Below are positions 26,895-35,231 of a DNA stretch of 54,647 bases, one piece after another; position 1 is the stretch's first letter, and each line of letters opens with the position of its first letter. A program made the translations under genes and the position numbers. The notes below the pieces were generated by a model that saw only the letters and a list, made by a program, of their open reading frames with translations, did not search any database and was not told the DNA's origin. The DNA comes from Lachnospiraceae bacterium (GTDB lineage Bacteria; Bacillota; Clostridia; Lachnospirales; Lachnospiraceae), in assembly GCA_015057325.1 (NCBI GenBank), contig SVEQ01000017.1:1-54647 (forward strand). Direction: 5' to 3'.

Positions 26895-27259
26895 TGGTGG
26901 CTTTCTTCTTCGTGCTCAACCAACTTCTCATAGTCATCAAAAATATAATTGAAAATGCCGGCAAGACCAACGAACTCACAACCATATCTGTAATTGCCGT
27001 CTTCTAACTCGGTTACGTTAAGAATCTTAACAACGGTAAGGATCTTCTGCTCAGAAGATTCCATAACTATTGTTGCGTTGAAATAGTAACCTTCAGGAAG
27101 GTATGTAGTTGTTGTAAAACCGATACCTGCCTTGCTGATATCAAATACATGGATCTCAGCATCAAGACCGCTGATTTTGTTATTATCCTGTTTGAATACT
27201 TCAGATACTTCAAGATTCAATTGAATAGGAAGTCTTTTGTATCTACGCTTTTCACTCAT
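26891..27259 (-). CDS. PilZ-domain c-di-GMP receptor
   Basis: 122 residues forming a single PilZ domain. The N-terminal binding motif RRYKRLP (RxxxR type) and DISKAGIGF (D/NxSxxG type) are both present, so c-di-GMP binding is expected. The rest is the PilZ beta-barrel (YYFNATIVMESSEQKILTVV, YRYGCEFVGL). I choose ATG 27259 because GGAGGG lies six bases upstream; the longer frame from 27280 would place that site inside the gene. The C-terminal HEEESHH tail is His-rich. It is monocistronic and transcribed towards the amidase. Confidence 0.9.
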   Translation of the reverse strand: MSEKRRYKRLPIQLNLEVSEVFKQDNNKISGLDAEIHVFDISKAGIGFTTTTYLPEGYYFNATIVMESSEQKILTVVKILNVTELEDGNYRYGCEFVGLAGIFNYIFDDYEKLVEHEEESHH

Positions 27260-27370
27260 AATGTGCCCTCCAATCGTCATTTATAATATCGATTTGAAAT
27301 ACGCTATTAAGTCATACGCATATATTGTAACATAAGCCTTTCAAAATAACAAATAAAATCGCTTTTTCAT

Positions 27371-27399
27371 TTGACAATTTGTCCCAAAACAGTTACTAT
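27371..27399 (+). promoter_or_regulatory. sigma-A-type promoter for purB
   Basis: TTGACA (27371-27376), a 17-base spacer and TACTAT (27394-27399). It lies in the 213-base gap divergent from the PilZ gene. I see no guanine-riboswitch core in the leader. Confidence 0.65.
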
Positions 27400-27493
27400 T
27401 TTTATTGAGTGTATAACCATACAGTAACTTCGCAGGCACCATTTAAATAAATGTGCGTGCGGTTAAAATATGAATAATTTTTTAGGAGGCACT

Positions 27494-28942
27494 ATGAAGG
27501 ATAAATACGTAAGCCCATTATCAGAAAGATACGCAAGTAAGGAGATGCAGTACATTTTCTCTCCTGATATGAAGTTTAAGACATGGAGAAAGCTTTGGAT
27601 TGCATTGGCAGAGACAGAGAAGGAATTGGGTCTCTCAGAGAACGGTAACCCGGTTATCACTGATGAACAGATAGAAGAACTTAAGGCATTTGCTAATGAT
27701 ATTAATTACGATGTTGCCAAGAAGAGAGAGAAGATTGTACGTCATGATGTAATGAGCCACGTATATGCATACGGTAAGCAGTGTCCTGCAGCAGCGGGAA
27801 TCATACACTTAGGTGCAACAAGCTGCTACGTTGGAGATAATACAGATGTCATTATTATGACAGAAGCCATGAAACTTGTTAGAAAGAAACTTATCAATGT
27901 TATCAACGAACTTTCCAAGTTTGCTATGGAGTATAAGGATCTTCCTACTTTGGCATTTACACATTTCCAGCCTGCACAGCCTACAACAGTTGGTAAGCGT
28001 GCAACTTTGTGGATGGAAGAACTTATGCTCGACTTATCAGACCTCGATTACATGATAAGCCAGCAGAAGTTACTTGGATGTAAGGGAACAACAGGAACAC
28101 AGGCAAGTTTCCTGGAGCTCTTTAACGGTGATCATGAGACAGTAAGAAAGATTGACGGAATGATTGCTGAGAAGATGGGATTTACCGATTGCTATCCTGT
28201 ATCGGGACAGACTTACTCACGTAAGGTAGATACAAGAGTACTTAACGTTCTTTCGGGAATTGCACAGAGTGCTCACAAGTTCTCAAATGATATCCGTTTG
28301 CTTCAGCATTTAAAAGAGGTTGAAGAACCGTTTGAGAAGAACCAGATTGGTTCATCAGCTATGGCATATAAGAGAAATCCGATGCGTTCAGAGAGAATCG
28401 CTTCACTTGCTAATTATGTTATGGTAGATGCACTTAATCCTGCAATCGTTGCAGCAACACAGTGGTTTGAGAGAACACTTGATGATTCGGCAAACAAGAG
28501 AATTTCCGTACCGGAAGCATTTCTTGCAATAGACGGAATACTTGATTTGTATTTGAACGTAGTAGATGGTCTTGTTGTTTACGATAAGGTTATTTACCAG
28601 AGATTCATGAAGGAGATTCCTTTCATGGCAACTGAGAACATCATGATGGATGCCGTTAAACGTGGCGGTGACCGTCAGGAGTTACATGAGAAGATAAGAG
28701 AGCATTCAATGGCAGCCGGAATGGTTGTTAAGAAAGAGGGTAAGGAGAACGATTTGGTAGACAGAATCGCTAATGACCCGGCATTTGGAATGACTAAGGA
28801 AATGATTCAGGAAGTATTGGATCCTAAGAACTTTGTAGGACGTGCGCCACAGCAGACAGAAGAGTTTGTTAATGAGGTAGTTAAGCCGGTATTGGATGCC
28901 AACAGCGCACTTCTTGGATTGACAGCAGAAATTAATGTATAA
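27494..28942 (+). CDS. purB: adenylosuccinate lyase
   Basis: Acts twice in purine synthesis, cleaving SAICAR and adenylosuccinate with release of fumarate. The 482 residues include TSCYVGDNTD, the catalytic-His region (LPTLAFTHFQPAQPTTVGKR) and the fumarase/lyase superfamily signature GSSAMAYKRNP near residue 290. AGGAGG at 27485-27490 fixes the ATG; a longer frame starting at 27470 would include the ribosome site. No other purine genes are nearby. Citrate synthase follows after 17 bases and is probably co-transcribed. Confidence 0.97.
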   Translation: MKDKYVSPLSERYASKEMQYIFSPDMKFKTWRKLWIALAETEKELGLSENGNPVITDEQIEELKAFANDINYDVAKKREKIVRHDVMSHVYAYGKQCPAAAGIIHLGATSCYVGDNTDVIIMTEAMKLVRKKLINVINELSKFAMEYKDLPTLAFTHFQPAQPTTVGKRATLWMEELMLDLSDLDYMISQQKLLGCKGTTGTQASFLELFNGDHETVRKIDGMIAEKMGFTDCYPVSGQTYSRKVDTRVLNVLSGIAQSAHKFSNDIRLLQHLKEVEEPFEKNQIGSSAMAYKRNPMRSERIASLANYVMVDALNPAIVAATQWFERTLDDSANKRISVPEAFLAIDGILDLYLNVVDGLVVYDKVIYQRFMKEIPFMATENIMMDAVKRGGDRQELHEKIREHSMAAGMVVKKEGKENDLVDRIANDPAFGMTKEMIQEVLDPKNFVGRAPQQTEEFVNEVVKPVLDANSALLGLTAEINV

Positions 28943-28959
28943 CAGGAAAGGGTGATTGT

Positions 28960-30345
28960 GTGAATAACAACCACAGAGAGAGAATAAATGATTATTCAAG
29001 AGTAACTGATGAAATAAAAGGACTTTCAGAACTTTGTCTTGAGAATCTTAAGATTGATCAGGATTTGTATTCTAAGTATGAGGTTAAGCGTGGTCTTCGT
29101 GACCTTGACGGCAAGGGTGTTTTGACAGGACTTACTGAGATTTCGAAAATCCAGTCGTACATTGTAGAAGACAATGATATGATACCTTGCGAAGGTAAGC
29201 TTTACTATCATGGTGTTGATGTAGAAGATATCGTTGCAGGCTTCATGGAAGAAAAGAGATTCGGATTTGAAGAGACAGTATATCTTTTGTTGTTTGGAAA
29301 ACTTCCTTCAAAAGATGAGCTTAAAATGGTGTCTGATATATTGGCGGATTACAGAACCTCATTGCCGACACATTTTGTAAGAGATATTATTCTTAAGGCA
29401 CCAAGTAAGGACATGATGAATACACTTCAGAGAAGTGTTCTCACATTATATGCTTATGATGAGAAGGCAGATGACATATCAATTCCGAACGTGTTAAGAC
29501 AGTGCTTACAGCTTATATCGGTTGTTCCGCTTCTTTCAGTATATGGTTATCAGGCATACAGTCATTATCATGATGGCAACAGTTTGTTTATACATACACC
29601 GAGAAAGGATTTGTCGACAGCAGAGAATATTCTTCATTTGCTTCGACCTGACAGTAAGTATAGTGAGTTAGAGGCAAGAATACTTGACCTTGCACTCGTT
29701 ATTCATGCAGAGCATGGTGGTGGTAACAACTCAACATTTACAACTCATGTTGTAACATCATCAGGAACAGATACATATTCTTCAATGGCAGCTTCTCTTG
29801 GTTCCCTCAAAGGTCCTAAGCATGGTGGTGCCAACATCAAGGTTACCAAGATGTTTGAGGAGATGAAGAGTGAAGTTTCCGATTGGAATGATGATGAAGA
29901 GATTAAGGTATATCTGAAGAAATTGCTTCATAAGGAAGCATTTGATAAAGCAGGCCTTATATATGGTATGGGACATGCGGTTTACTCGATATCAGATCCG
30001 AGAGCCAAGGTTTTCAAGGGCTTTGTTGAGAAGCTTTCAATTGAGAAGGGCTACCAGGATGAGTATCAGTTATATGCTAATGTGGAAAGACTTGCACCTG
30101 AAGTAATCGCAGAAGAGAGAAAGATATACAAGGGCGTTAGTGCTAATGTCGACTTCTATTCGGGCTTTGTGTATCAGATGCTTGGACTTCCGAGTGAATT
30201 GTTTACTCCGCTTTTTGCTGTTGCGAGAATGGCAGGTTGGAGTGCACATAGAATTGAAGAGTTGATTAATCAAGGTAAGATTATTCGTCCGGCTTATAAG
30301 GCGGTTAAGAAGAATCAAACATATATCCCTATGGATGAGAGATAA
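28960..30345 (+). CDS. gltA: citrate synthase
   Basis: Condenses oxaloacetate and acetyl-CoA to citrate; cytosolic. The 461 residues include the Si-type signature LGSLKGPKHGGANIKVTKM, the active-site His regions (VIHAEHGGGNNS and MGHAVYSISDPRA) and the catalytic Asp region (NVDFYSGFVYQMLG). It is slightly long because of a ~60-residue N-terminal extension (YSRVTDEIKGLSELC). The start is GTG 28960, with gaaaggg upstream. In a fermenting Clostridia member it likely serves glutamate synthesis rather than a full cycle; that is inference. It ends in a terminator shared with the opposing kinase gene. Confidence 0.95.
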   Translation: MNNNHRERINDYSRVTDEIKGLSELCLENLKIDQDLYSKYEVKRGLRDLDGKGVLTGLTEISKIQSYIVEDNDMIPCEGKLYYHGVDVEDIVAGFMEEKRFGFEETVYLLLFGKLPSKDELKMVSDILADYRTSLPTHFVRDIILKAPSKDMMNTLQRSVLTLYAYDEKADDISIPNVLRQCLQLISVVPLLSVYGYQAYSHYHDGNSLFIHTPRKDLSTAENILHLLRPDSKYSELEARILDLALVIHAEHGGGNNSTFTTHVVTSSGTDTYSSMAASLGSLKGPKHGGANIKVTKMFEEMKSEVSDWNDDEEIKVYLKKLLHKEAFDKAGLIYGMGHAVYSISDPRAKVFKGFVEKLSIEKGYQDEYQLYANVERLAPEVIAEERKIYKGVSANVDFYSGFVYQMLGLPSELFTPLFAVARMAGWSAHRIEELINQGKIIRPAYKAVKKNQTYIPMDER

Positions 30346-30347
30346 GA

Positions 30348-30378
30348 AACAGCGGAGAATTACTTCTCCGCTGTTTTT
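30348..30378. terminator. bidirectional terminator between gltA and the kinase
   Basis: A perfect 12-bp stem (aacagcggagaa 30348-30359 with ttctccgctgtt 30364-30375) has loop ttac, flanked by T runs. The minus-strand kinase stop codon (30360-30362) lies in the loop, so one arm is coding sequence. Confidence 0.88.
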
Positions 30379-31616
30379 ATGCTTACAGTAAATGTTGTTA
30401 TTCCGTCGGCGCAATCGACGCCGATTTTTCCTTTGTGATTCGTTACTATTGTTTTGGCTATTGAAAGCCCCAAACCGAAATGTCCGCTTGCACGATGTCT
30501 TGATTCATCGGCACGATAGAATCTTTCAAACAGCTTCTCCCTTTCTTCTTCGGGAATTTCTTTTCCTGTGTTTGCTACAGTAAGATGTACATGGTGAGGT
30601 GTTTTCCATAATTTGACATTTATCTTTCCACCCTTGTCGGTGTGGGTGATTGCATTATCAATGAGTATTGCGACTACCTGTCCGATTTGCTCTTTTACGC
30701 CGTTTAGAGTGATGTCCGGTGTAATGTCTTCATAATCCATTATGATGCCCTTTTCAAACGCCACGCTCTCCATTGGAAGGACTCTTTCAAGAACGGCATT
30801 GCTCATGTCAAAATCATTTTTGGTAATCTCTTCGTAAGGAGTCTGCTCAAGATGTGTGAGTGTAAGCAGTGATGTGACAAGTTGATGCATACGGTCGCAT
30901 TCATCTTTGATGTATGAAAGCTGCTTATTCTCTCCTATTGAATCCTCCAACAACTCGCTGTTTGAAAGGATTACGGTAATAGGTGTTTTTAATTCGTGAC
31001 TGGCATCGGATATGAATTGCTTTTGCTTGTTAAATGCTTCCTCGACGGGTCTTACAAGCCAGCCTGATAAAAAGTACGATATCAATGCAAATATGAAAAT
31101 TGCAAGTATGCATGCGATAATGGAAATAATTAAAAGATTCTTTCCTGTACGTACTGCTGATGAGTGGTCGATAAATACTATCGTAATCTCGTCACCGTTT
31201 TCTCGCATCATGTACCGAAGCTGATCTATCGTTCCTTCCTTTTTATCTGCGGTTAAAATCTTCTCGCAATATGCAGTGATATCTTCATCTGTATAACTGT
31301 CGGATAAAGTGTTGTCAATCGACTTTAATTCCTTATCTTTTGTATAGCGAACCGTTATATGGTGAGCAACTGCCAACGCCATTCCCTTATCTGTGGGGAA
31401 GGAGGGAGGTGCGTTATCGGGTTTGTCACCCGGCATCATACCCGGCATGTTTCCGGGCCCGGTTTCTTTCTGCATAAGGATATTGAGACTTTCGTTAGCC
31501 ATGTTGCGGCTGCCACCGTGCATTCCCAAGTTGATGGCGATGATTATGGCAATAAATGTCGCAGAAAGCAACAGCATAAGTATTATCATAATTCTCTTAC
31601 GTAATTGCTTGGTCAT
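30360..31616 (-). CDS. sensor histidine kinase
   Basis: 418 residues. A membrane helix lies near residues 9-30, followed by an extracytoplasmic loop to ~170 that begins with a Met/Pro/Gly-rich stretch (GPGNMPGMMPGDKPDNAPP). A second helix is near 160-185. HisKA has SDASHELKTPI; the ATPase domain has the N box LIDNAITHTD and G boxes HFGLGLSIAKTI. It phosphorylates the response regulator encoded 28 bases upstream. The sensor type is not a named family; the Met-rich stretch hints at metal sensing. An AAGGAG-type site precedes the ATG. Confidence 0.93.
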   Translation of the reverse strand: MTKQLRKRIMIILMLLLSATFIAIIIAINLGMHGGSRNMANESLNILMQKETGPGNMPGMMPGDKPDNAPPSFPTDKGMALAVAHHITVRYTKDKELKSIDNTLSDSYTDEDITAYCEKILTADKKEGTIDQLRYMMRENGDEITIVFIDHSSAVRTGKNLLIISIIACILAIFIFALISYFLSGWLVRPVEEAFNKQKQFISDASHELKTPITVILSNSELLEDSIGENKQLSYIKDECDRMHQLVTSLLTLTHLEQTPYEEITKNDFDMSNAVLERVLPMESVAFEKGIIMDYEDITPDITLNGVKEQIGQVVAILIDNAITHTDKGGKINVKLWKTPHHVHLTVANTGKEIPEEEREKLFERFYRADESRHRASGHFGLGLSIAKTIVTNHKGKIGVDCADGITTFTVSIKTAEK

Positions 31617-31644
31617 AGTAATCTCCTTTATATAAGGTTAACAT

Positions 31645-32322
31645 TTACACGAGTTTGTAGCCTAACTTTCTTACTGTCTGTATTTGTGTTTCTGCTTTGA
31701 TAAATGAAAGCTTTTTTCTTAAGAAGGATATATATACCTCGACGTTGTTGTATTCGGCATCGGTATCATATCCCCAAATCTTTTCTATAATCTGTTCGCG
31801 GCTTATAATCTGTCCTCCGTTTCGAAGCAGATATTCCATAAGCTGATATTCCTTGCCGTTAAGAGCAATGCTACTTCCGGAAGTTCTGCAGTATAACTCG
31901 TTGCCACCTTGTTGCATGTAGATGTCGCCGAATGCGACCTCGGTAGGTGCTTCTGAGTCTGTTGACTGTCTTCTTGTAAGCGCACGCAGTCTTGCGAAAA
32001 GTTCTTCCCTATGGAACGGTTTTGTAAGGTAGTCGTCAGCACCAAGATCAAATCCTGTCACCTTGTCGTTTATCTCTGACTTTGCTGTAAGCATAAGTAC
32101 AGGTACGTGGATGTCCTGACTTCTTAACTCCTTAAGTATTTCAAGTCCGCTCATTTTCGGTAACATTATATCCAATATTATTGCGTCATAAACATCGGAT
32201 AGAGCATAATCAAGCCCTTCTTCCCCGTCAGCGGCATGATCTACTATATAATGCTCTGCTTTTAATGAAGAGCAAAGCGCTTCTGCAAAACCCTGCTCAT
32301 CTTCTACTAATAGAATTCTCAT
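31645..32322 (-). CDS. OmpR/PhoB-family response regulator
   Basis: 225 residues. The receiver domain has ILLVEDEQGF, acceptor Asp in LDIMLPKMSG, and LTAKSE and LTKPF switch residues. A winged-helix DNA-binding domain ends with EVYISFLRKKL and VRKLGYKL. I take ATG 32322 because GGAGGG is seven bases upstream and the receiver then begins canonically; the frame could extend to 32337. It is transcribed divergently from the adaptor/ABC operon, which it probably regulates. Confidence 0.94.
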   Translation of the reverse strand: MRILLVEDEQGFAEALCSSLKAEHYIVDHAADGEEGLDYALSDVYDAIILDIMLPKMSGLEILKELRSQDIHVPVLMLTAKSEINDKVTGFDLGADDYLTKPFHREELFARLRALTRRQSTDSEAPTEVAFGDIYMQQGGNELYCRTSGSSIALNGKEYQLMEYLLRNGGQIISREQIIEKIWGYDTDAEYNNVEVYISFLRKKLSFIKAETQIQTVRKLGYKLV

Positions 32323-32408
32323 TTTTAATCCCTCCAATTAAACCCTATAGATAATTATAATTTAGAAATGTTCTAAAAACAATATACCAACGAAATCTTA
32401 AATTAATA

Positions 32409-32424
32409 TTGAAATATTTTTCAA
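32409..32424. promoter_or_regulatory. candidate operator palindrome in the divergent gap
   Basis: TTGAAA-tatt-TTTCAA is a perfect 6-bp inverted repeat midway between the response regulator and the adaptor operon, a plausible binding site for either. No binding evidence. Confidence 0.3.
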
Positions 32425-32507
32425 CGTTTTTTTAAGGTTTCGTGGTTAACATGACAGACAAATGAAAAAGTCCGATGTGTTAAGCATTGAAGAATGGAGG
32501 AAATATC

Positions 32508-34532
32508 ATGAAGAAAACTCAAAATGAAAAGACAAAAAAACTTAAAAGCAAAAAGCCAAAAAGGATATTGGCCTTCACGGTTGCATTAGTTCTTGTGGTT
32601 GCGACAGTTGGAGGTGCGATAAGCAAAAAGAACAAGAGCAAAGCCGAAGAAACAAAAGTAATGAATGTTACTGTAGAAAAAGGAAGTCTTAAGGAAAGCG
32701 TATCCGGAACAGGAACCATTTCTTATGCAGATACTACTGATATAGAAGTTATGTCGGATCTTGAGATTATATCAGTGCTGGTAAGCGAAGGTGATACCGT
32801 ATCGGAAGGAGACCTTCTCGCAACAGTTGATGAAAGCTCACTTGCGGTTTGTATCGCCGAGGTTGAGGATGAGATCAGTTCGGTAGATTCAACAATAACT
32901 TCTGAACTTTCAAGCAGCACTACAAAGTATATCAAAGCAGGCGTATCCGGAACCGTTCTTGAAATATACGGAAAAGAAGGCGACGATGTTGCCGATGTGA
33001 TGGTTGAGCATGGCGCAGTAATGACTGTTCAAAATGGAGACGAGACAATCAAGGTTGTTGGAAGTGAAGGAACAATCAGTTCGGTAAATGTTTCCGAAGG
33101 TAGCACAGTTAGCGCATCAACTAAGGTAATGACACTTGATTCTGATTCACAGTCAAGCGATTATGTATCAGCTGTTAAGGAAAGAGAAGAACTTGTATCA
33201 ATTCTTGATACATTACTTTCTATAAAGAAAAATGGTGGAATTACAGCAACTGTTTCAGGTATGGTGGAAAGTGTTAATACATCCGAAAGTGAGACTACTG
33301 TTTCACAGGCAGATGCTGCAACTGTTGCAAGTGACGATGACAATGCAACAGAAGTTGCAGAGGCTTCAAGTGAAAATGTTAATCAGGATGTGGCAGAGAG
33401 TGATAACACATCAGAAAATGATACAGAAATTGAAAGCAACGTGCTTTACACAATCAAGCAGGATACAACAGCATATCTTACTTCAGGAAGTGTATCATCA
33501 TCAGGAACAACAGTTGGTGAGGGTGATGCTTCATCAGAGACACCTTCCGTAACGGGAAGTGAGCAGACTTCAGGAGAAAGTTCTGCACCGGCAGCACCAT
33601 CTACAACAATAGACAGCTCTACAACAACAGATGGCGCAACAACCACAACGCAAGCATCTACAGATGCCACTGCAAGTACAGAAACCACGACAGAAGCAGC
33701 AAAGCAGACAACAACAGAAACTACAACAGATACATCATTTGATCCTACAAAGGCATCATCTGATAAATCTTCAGATAAGAGTACAAGTAATTCACAGATG
33801 CCAAGTGTAAGTATGGGCGGTTCAACACCAAGTGTTGGCAGTTCACAATCGGCAACAGTAAGCACAGCTACAACTACAAGCACATCATCAGCTATTAGCA
33901 CAAAGGTAGCATTTACGATAGCAAACGGTGACAAAATGAAGGTTACAATGAATGTTGATGAGCTTGATATTATGACAATGCAAGTCGGACTTTCAGCTGA
34001 AATTACATTAGATGCTGTAACAGGAAAAACTTTCACAGGAGAAATAACTTTTGTGAGTGCAACAGCGAGTTCAAGCAACGGATCATCACAGTATCCTGTA
34101 GAGATTACATTTGACAAGAGCGACGAAATGCTTTCGGGAATGAACGCATCGGTTGAAGTTATTATCAATGAAGTAAATGATGTTTTGACGATTCCGTTAG
34201 TCGCAGTGACTGACGAAGGAAGAAGCAGTTATGTTTATACAGAATATAATGAATCCACAGGAGAACTTAGTGGTAAGACAGAAGTAACACTTGGTATGTC
34301 TGATGAGAGTAGTGTAGAGGTTACAGAAGGACTTTCTGAGGGCGACACCATTTACTATGAGGTTCAAAGTGATAGCTCTAACGATAAGAGCAGCAAGGGT
34401 GGTATGAATATGCCGGGTGACATGTCAATGCCTTCGGAAATGCCGTCATTTGACTTTAACGGAAATCCTCCGTCAGGTGGCAACTTCCCTTCAGGCGGAC
34501 CTTCCGGCGATTTTAAGTCAAAGAGTAATTAA
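32508..34532 (+). CDS. MacA/HlyD-type export adaptor with long Ser/Thr insert
   Basis: 674 residues. An N-terminal signal anchor (AFTVALVLVVATVGGAI) is followed by several biotinyl-lipoyl-like half motifs (VSEGDTVSEGDLLATVDE, VSEGSTVSASTKVM). The beta-barrel and membrane-proximal domains (MNVDELDIMTMQVGLSAEITL, VLTIPLVAVTDEGRSSYVY) match adaptor proteins. About 200 residues between them (roughly 250-465) are Ser/Thr/Ala/Glu-rich low complexity. The C-terminus is Met/Pro/Gly-rich (GGMNMPGDMSMPSEMPSF). GGAGG precedes ATG 32508. It links an ABC pump to the cell exterior, partnered by the next two genes. Confidence 0.88.
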   Translation: MKKTQNEKTKKLKSKKPKRILAFTVALVLVVATVGGAISKKNKSKAEETKVMNVTVEKGSLKESVSGTGTISYADTTDIEVMSDLEIISVLVSEGDTVSEGDLLATVDESSLAVCIAEVEDEISSVDSTITSELSSSTTKYIKAGVSGTVLEIYGKEGDDVADVMVEHGAVMTVQNGDETIKVVGSEGTISSVNVSEGSTVSASTKVMTLDSDSQSSDYVSAVKEREELVSILDTLLSIKKNGGITATVSGMVESVNTSESETTVSQADAATVASDDDNATEVAEASSENVNQDVAESDNTSENDTEIESNVLYTIKQDTTAYLTSGSVSSSGTTVGEGDASSETPSVTGSEQTSGESSAPAAPSTTIDSSTTTDGATTTTQASTDATASTETTTEAAKQTTTETTTDTSFDPTKASSDKSSDKSTSNSQMPSVSMGGSTPSVGSSQSATVSTATTTSTSSAISTKVAFTIANGDKMKVTMNVDELDIMTMQVGLSAEITLDAVTGKTFTGEITFVSATASSSNGSSQYPVEITFDKSDEMLSGMNASVEVIINEVNDVLTIPLVAVTDEGRSSYVYTEYNESTGELSGKTEVTLGMSDESSVEVTEGLSEGDTIYYEVQSDSSNDKSSKGGMNMPGDMSMPSEMPSFDFNGNPPSGGNFPSGGPSGDFKSKSN

Positions 34533-34548
34533 GAAGAAGGTGACGCTT

Positions 34549-35226
34549 ATGATAGTACTTGATAATCTTTGTAAAAATTATGAGATCGGTGATGATGTGG
34601 TTCATGCGCTTGACCACGCAAGCCTTCATATCGAGGATGGTGAGTTTGTTAGCATAATTGGACCTTCCGGAAGCGGTAAATCGACGCTTATGAATGTTAT
34701 AGGCTGTCTTGATGTGGCAGACGAGGGCGATTACTATTTAGATGGCATGTCCATTGATGATTATGATGGTGACGAACTTGCAAGAATCCGTAATCAGAAA
34801 ATCGGTTTTGTATTTCAAAACTTTAATTTGTTAAATAGACTTTCCGCTAAGGAGAATATCGAACTTCCGCTTGTGTATCAGCAGCTTCCGAAGGAAGAGA
34901 GGAAGTCCCGTGTCGAAGAGGCGTTAAAGCGCGTACAACTATATGAAAGAAGAGAACACAGACCTATGGAATTATCAGGCGGTCAGCAGCAAAGAGTTGC
35001 AATCGCGAGAGCCCTGGTTACAAGACCGTCGATGATATTAGCAGACGAGCCGACCGGTAACCTCGACAGCAAGACCGGTGACGAGATAATGAAATTATTC
35101 CACGAACTGCACGCTCAAGGCAACACGATAGTACTCATCACTCATGATGAAAAGGTTGCTGACCAGGCAGAAAGAAAGATAAGAATATTAGACGGCAAAG
35201 TATATGATGTGGAAAAGGGGGCATAA
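34549..35226 (+). CDS. ABC transporter ATP-binding protein (MacB type)
   Basis: 225 residues. Walker A is GPSGSGKST, Q-loop FQNFNLL, signature LSGGQQQR, Walker B ILADEP and the switch His is in ITHDE. The ATG at 34549, preceded by gaagaaggtg, gives a family-typical N-terminus (MIVLDNLCKNYEIGDDVVHAL); the longer upstream frame only overlaps the adaptor gene. It lies 16 bases after the adaptor gene and 5 before the permease gene, forming a tripartite export operon, probably for a peptide or antimicrobial. Substrate is not known. Confidence 0.95.
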   Translation: MIVLDNLCKNYEIGDDVVHALDHASLHIEDGEFVSIIGPSGSGKSTLMNVIGCLDVADEGDYYLDGMSIDDYDGDELARIRNQKIGFVFQNFNLLNRLSAKENIELPLVYQQLPKEERKSRVEEALKRVQLYERREHRPMELSGGQQQRVAIARALVTRPSMILADEPTGNLDSKTGDEIMKLFHELHAQGNTIVLITHDEKVADQAERKIRILDGKVYDVEKGA

Positions 35227-35231
35227 GAGTT

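Noticed and set aside
27281-27493. Purine riboswitch ahead of purB
   Set aside because: The conserved loop and junction sequences of guanine/adenine aptamers are not present.
33446-34168. 240-codon minus-strand frame in the adaptor gene
   Set aside because: Val/Ser-rich reverse image of the Ser/Thr repeat, no start signals.
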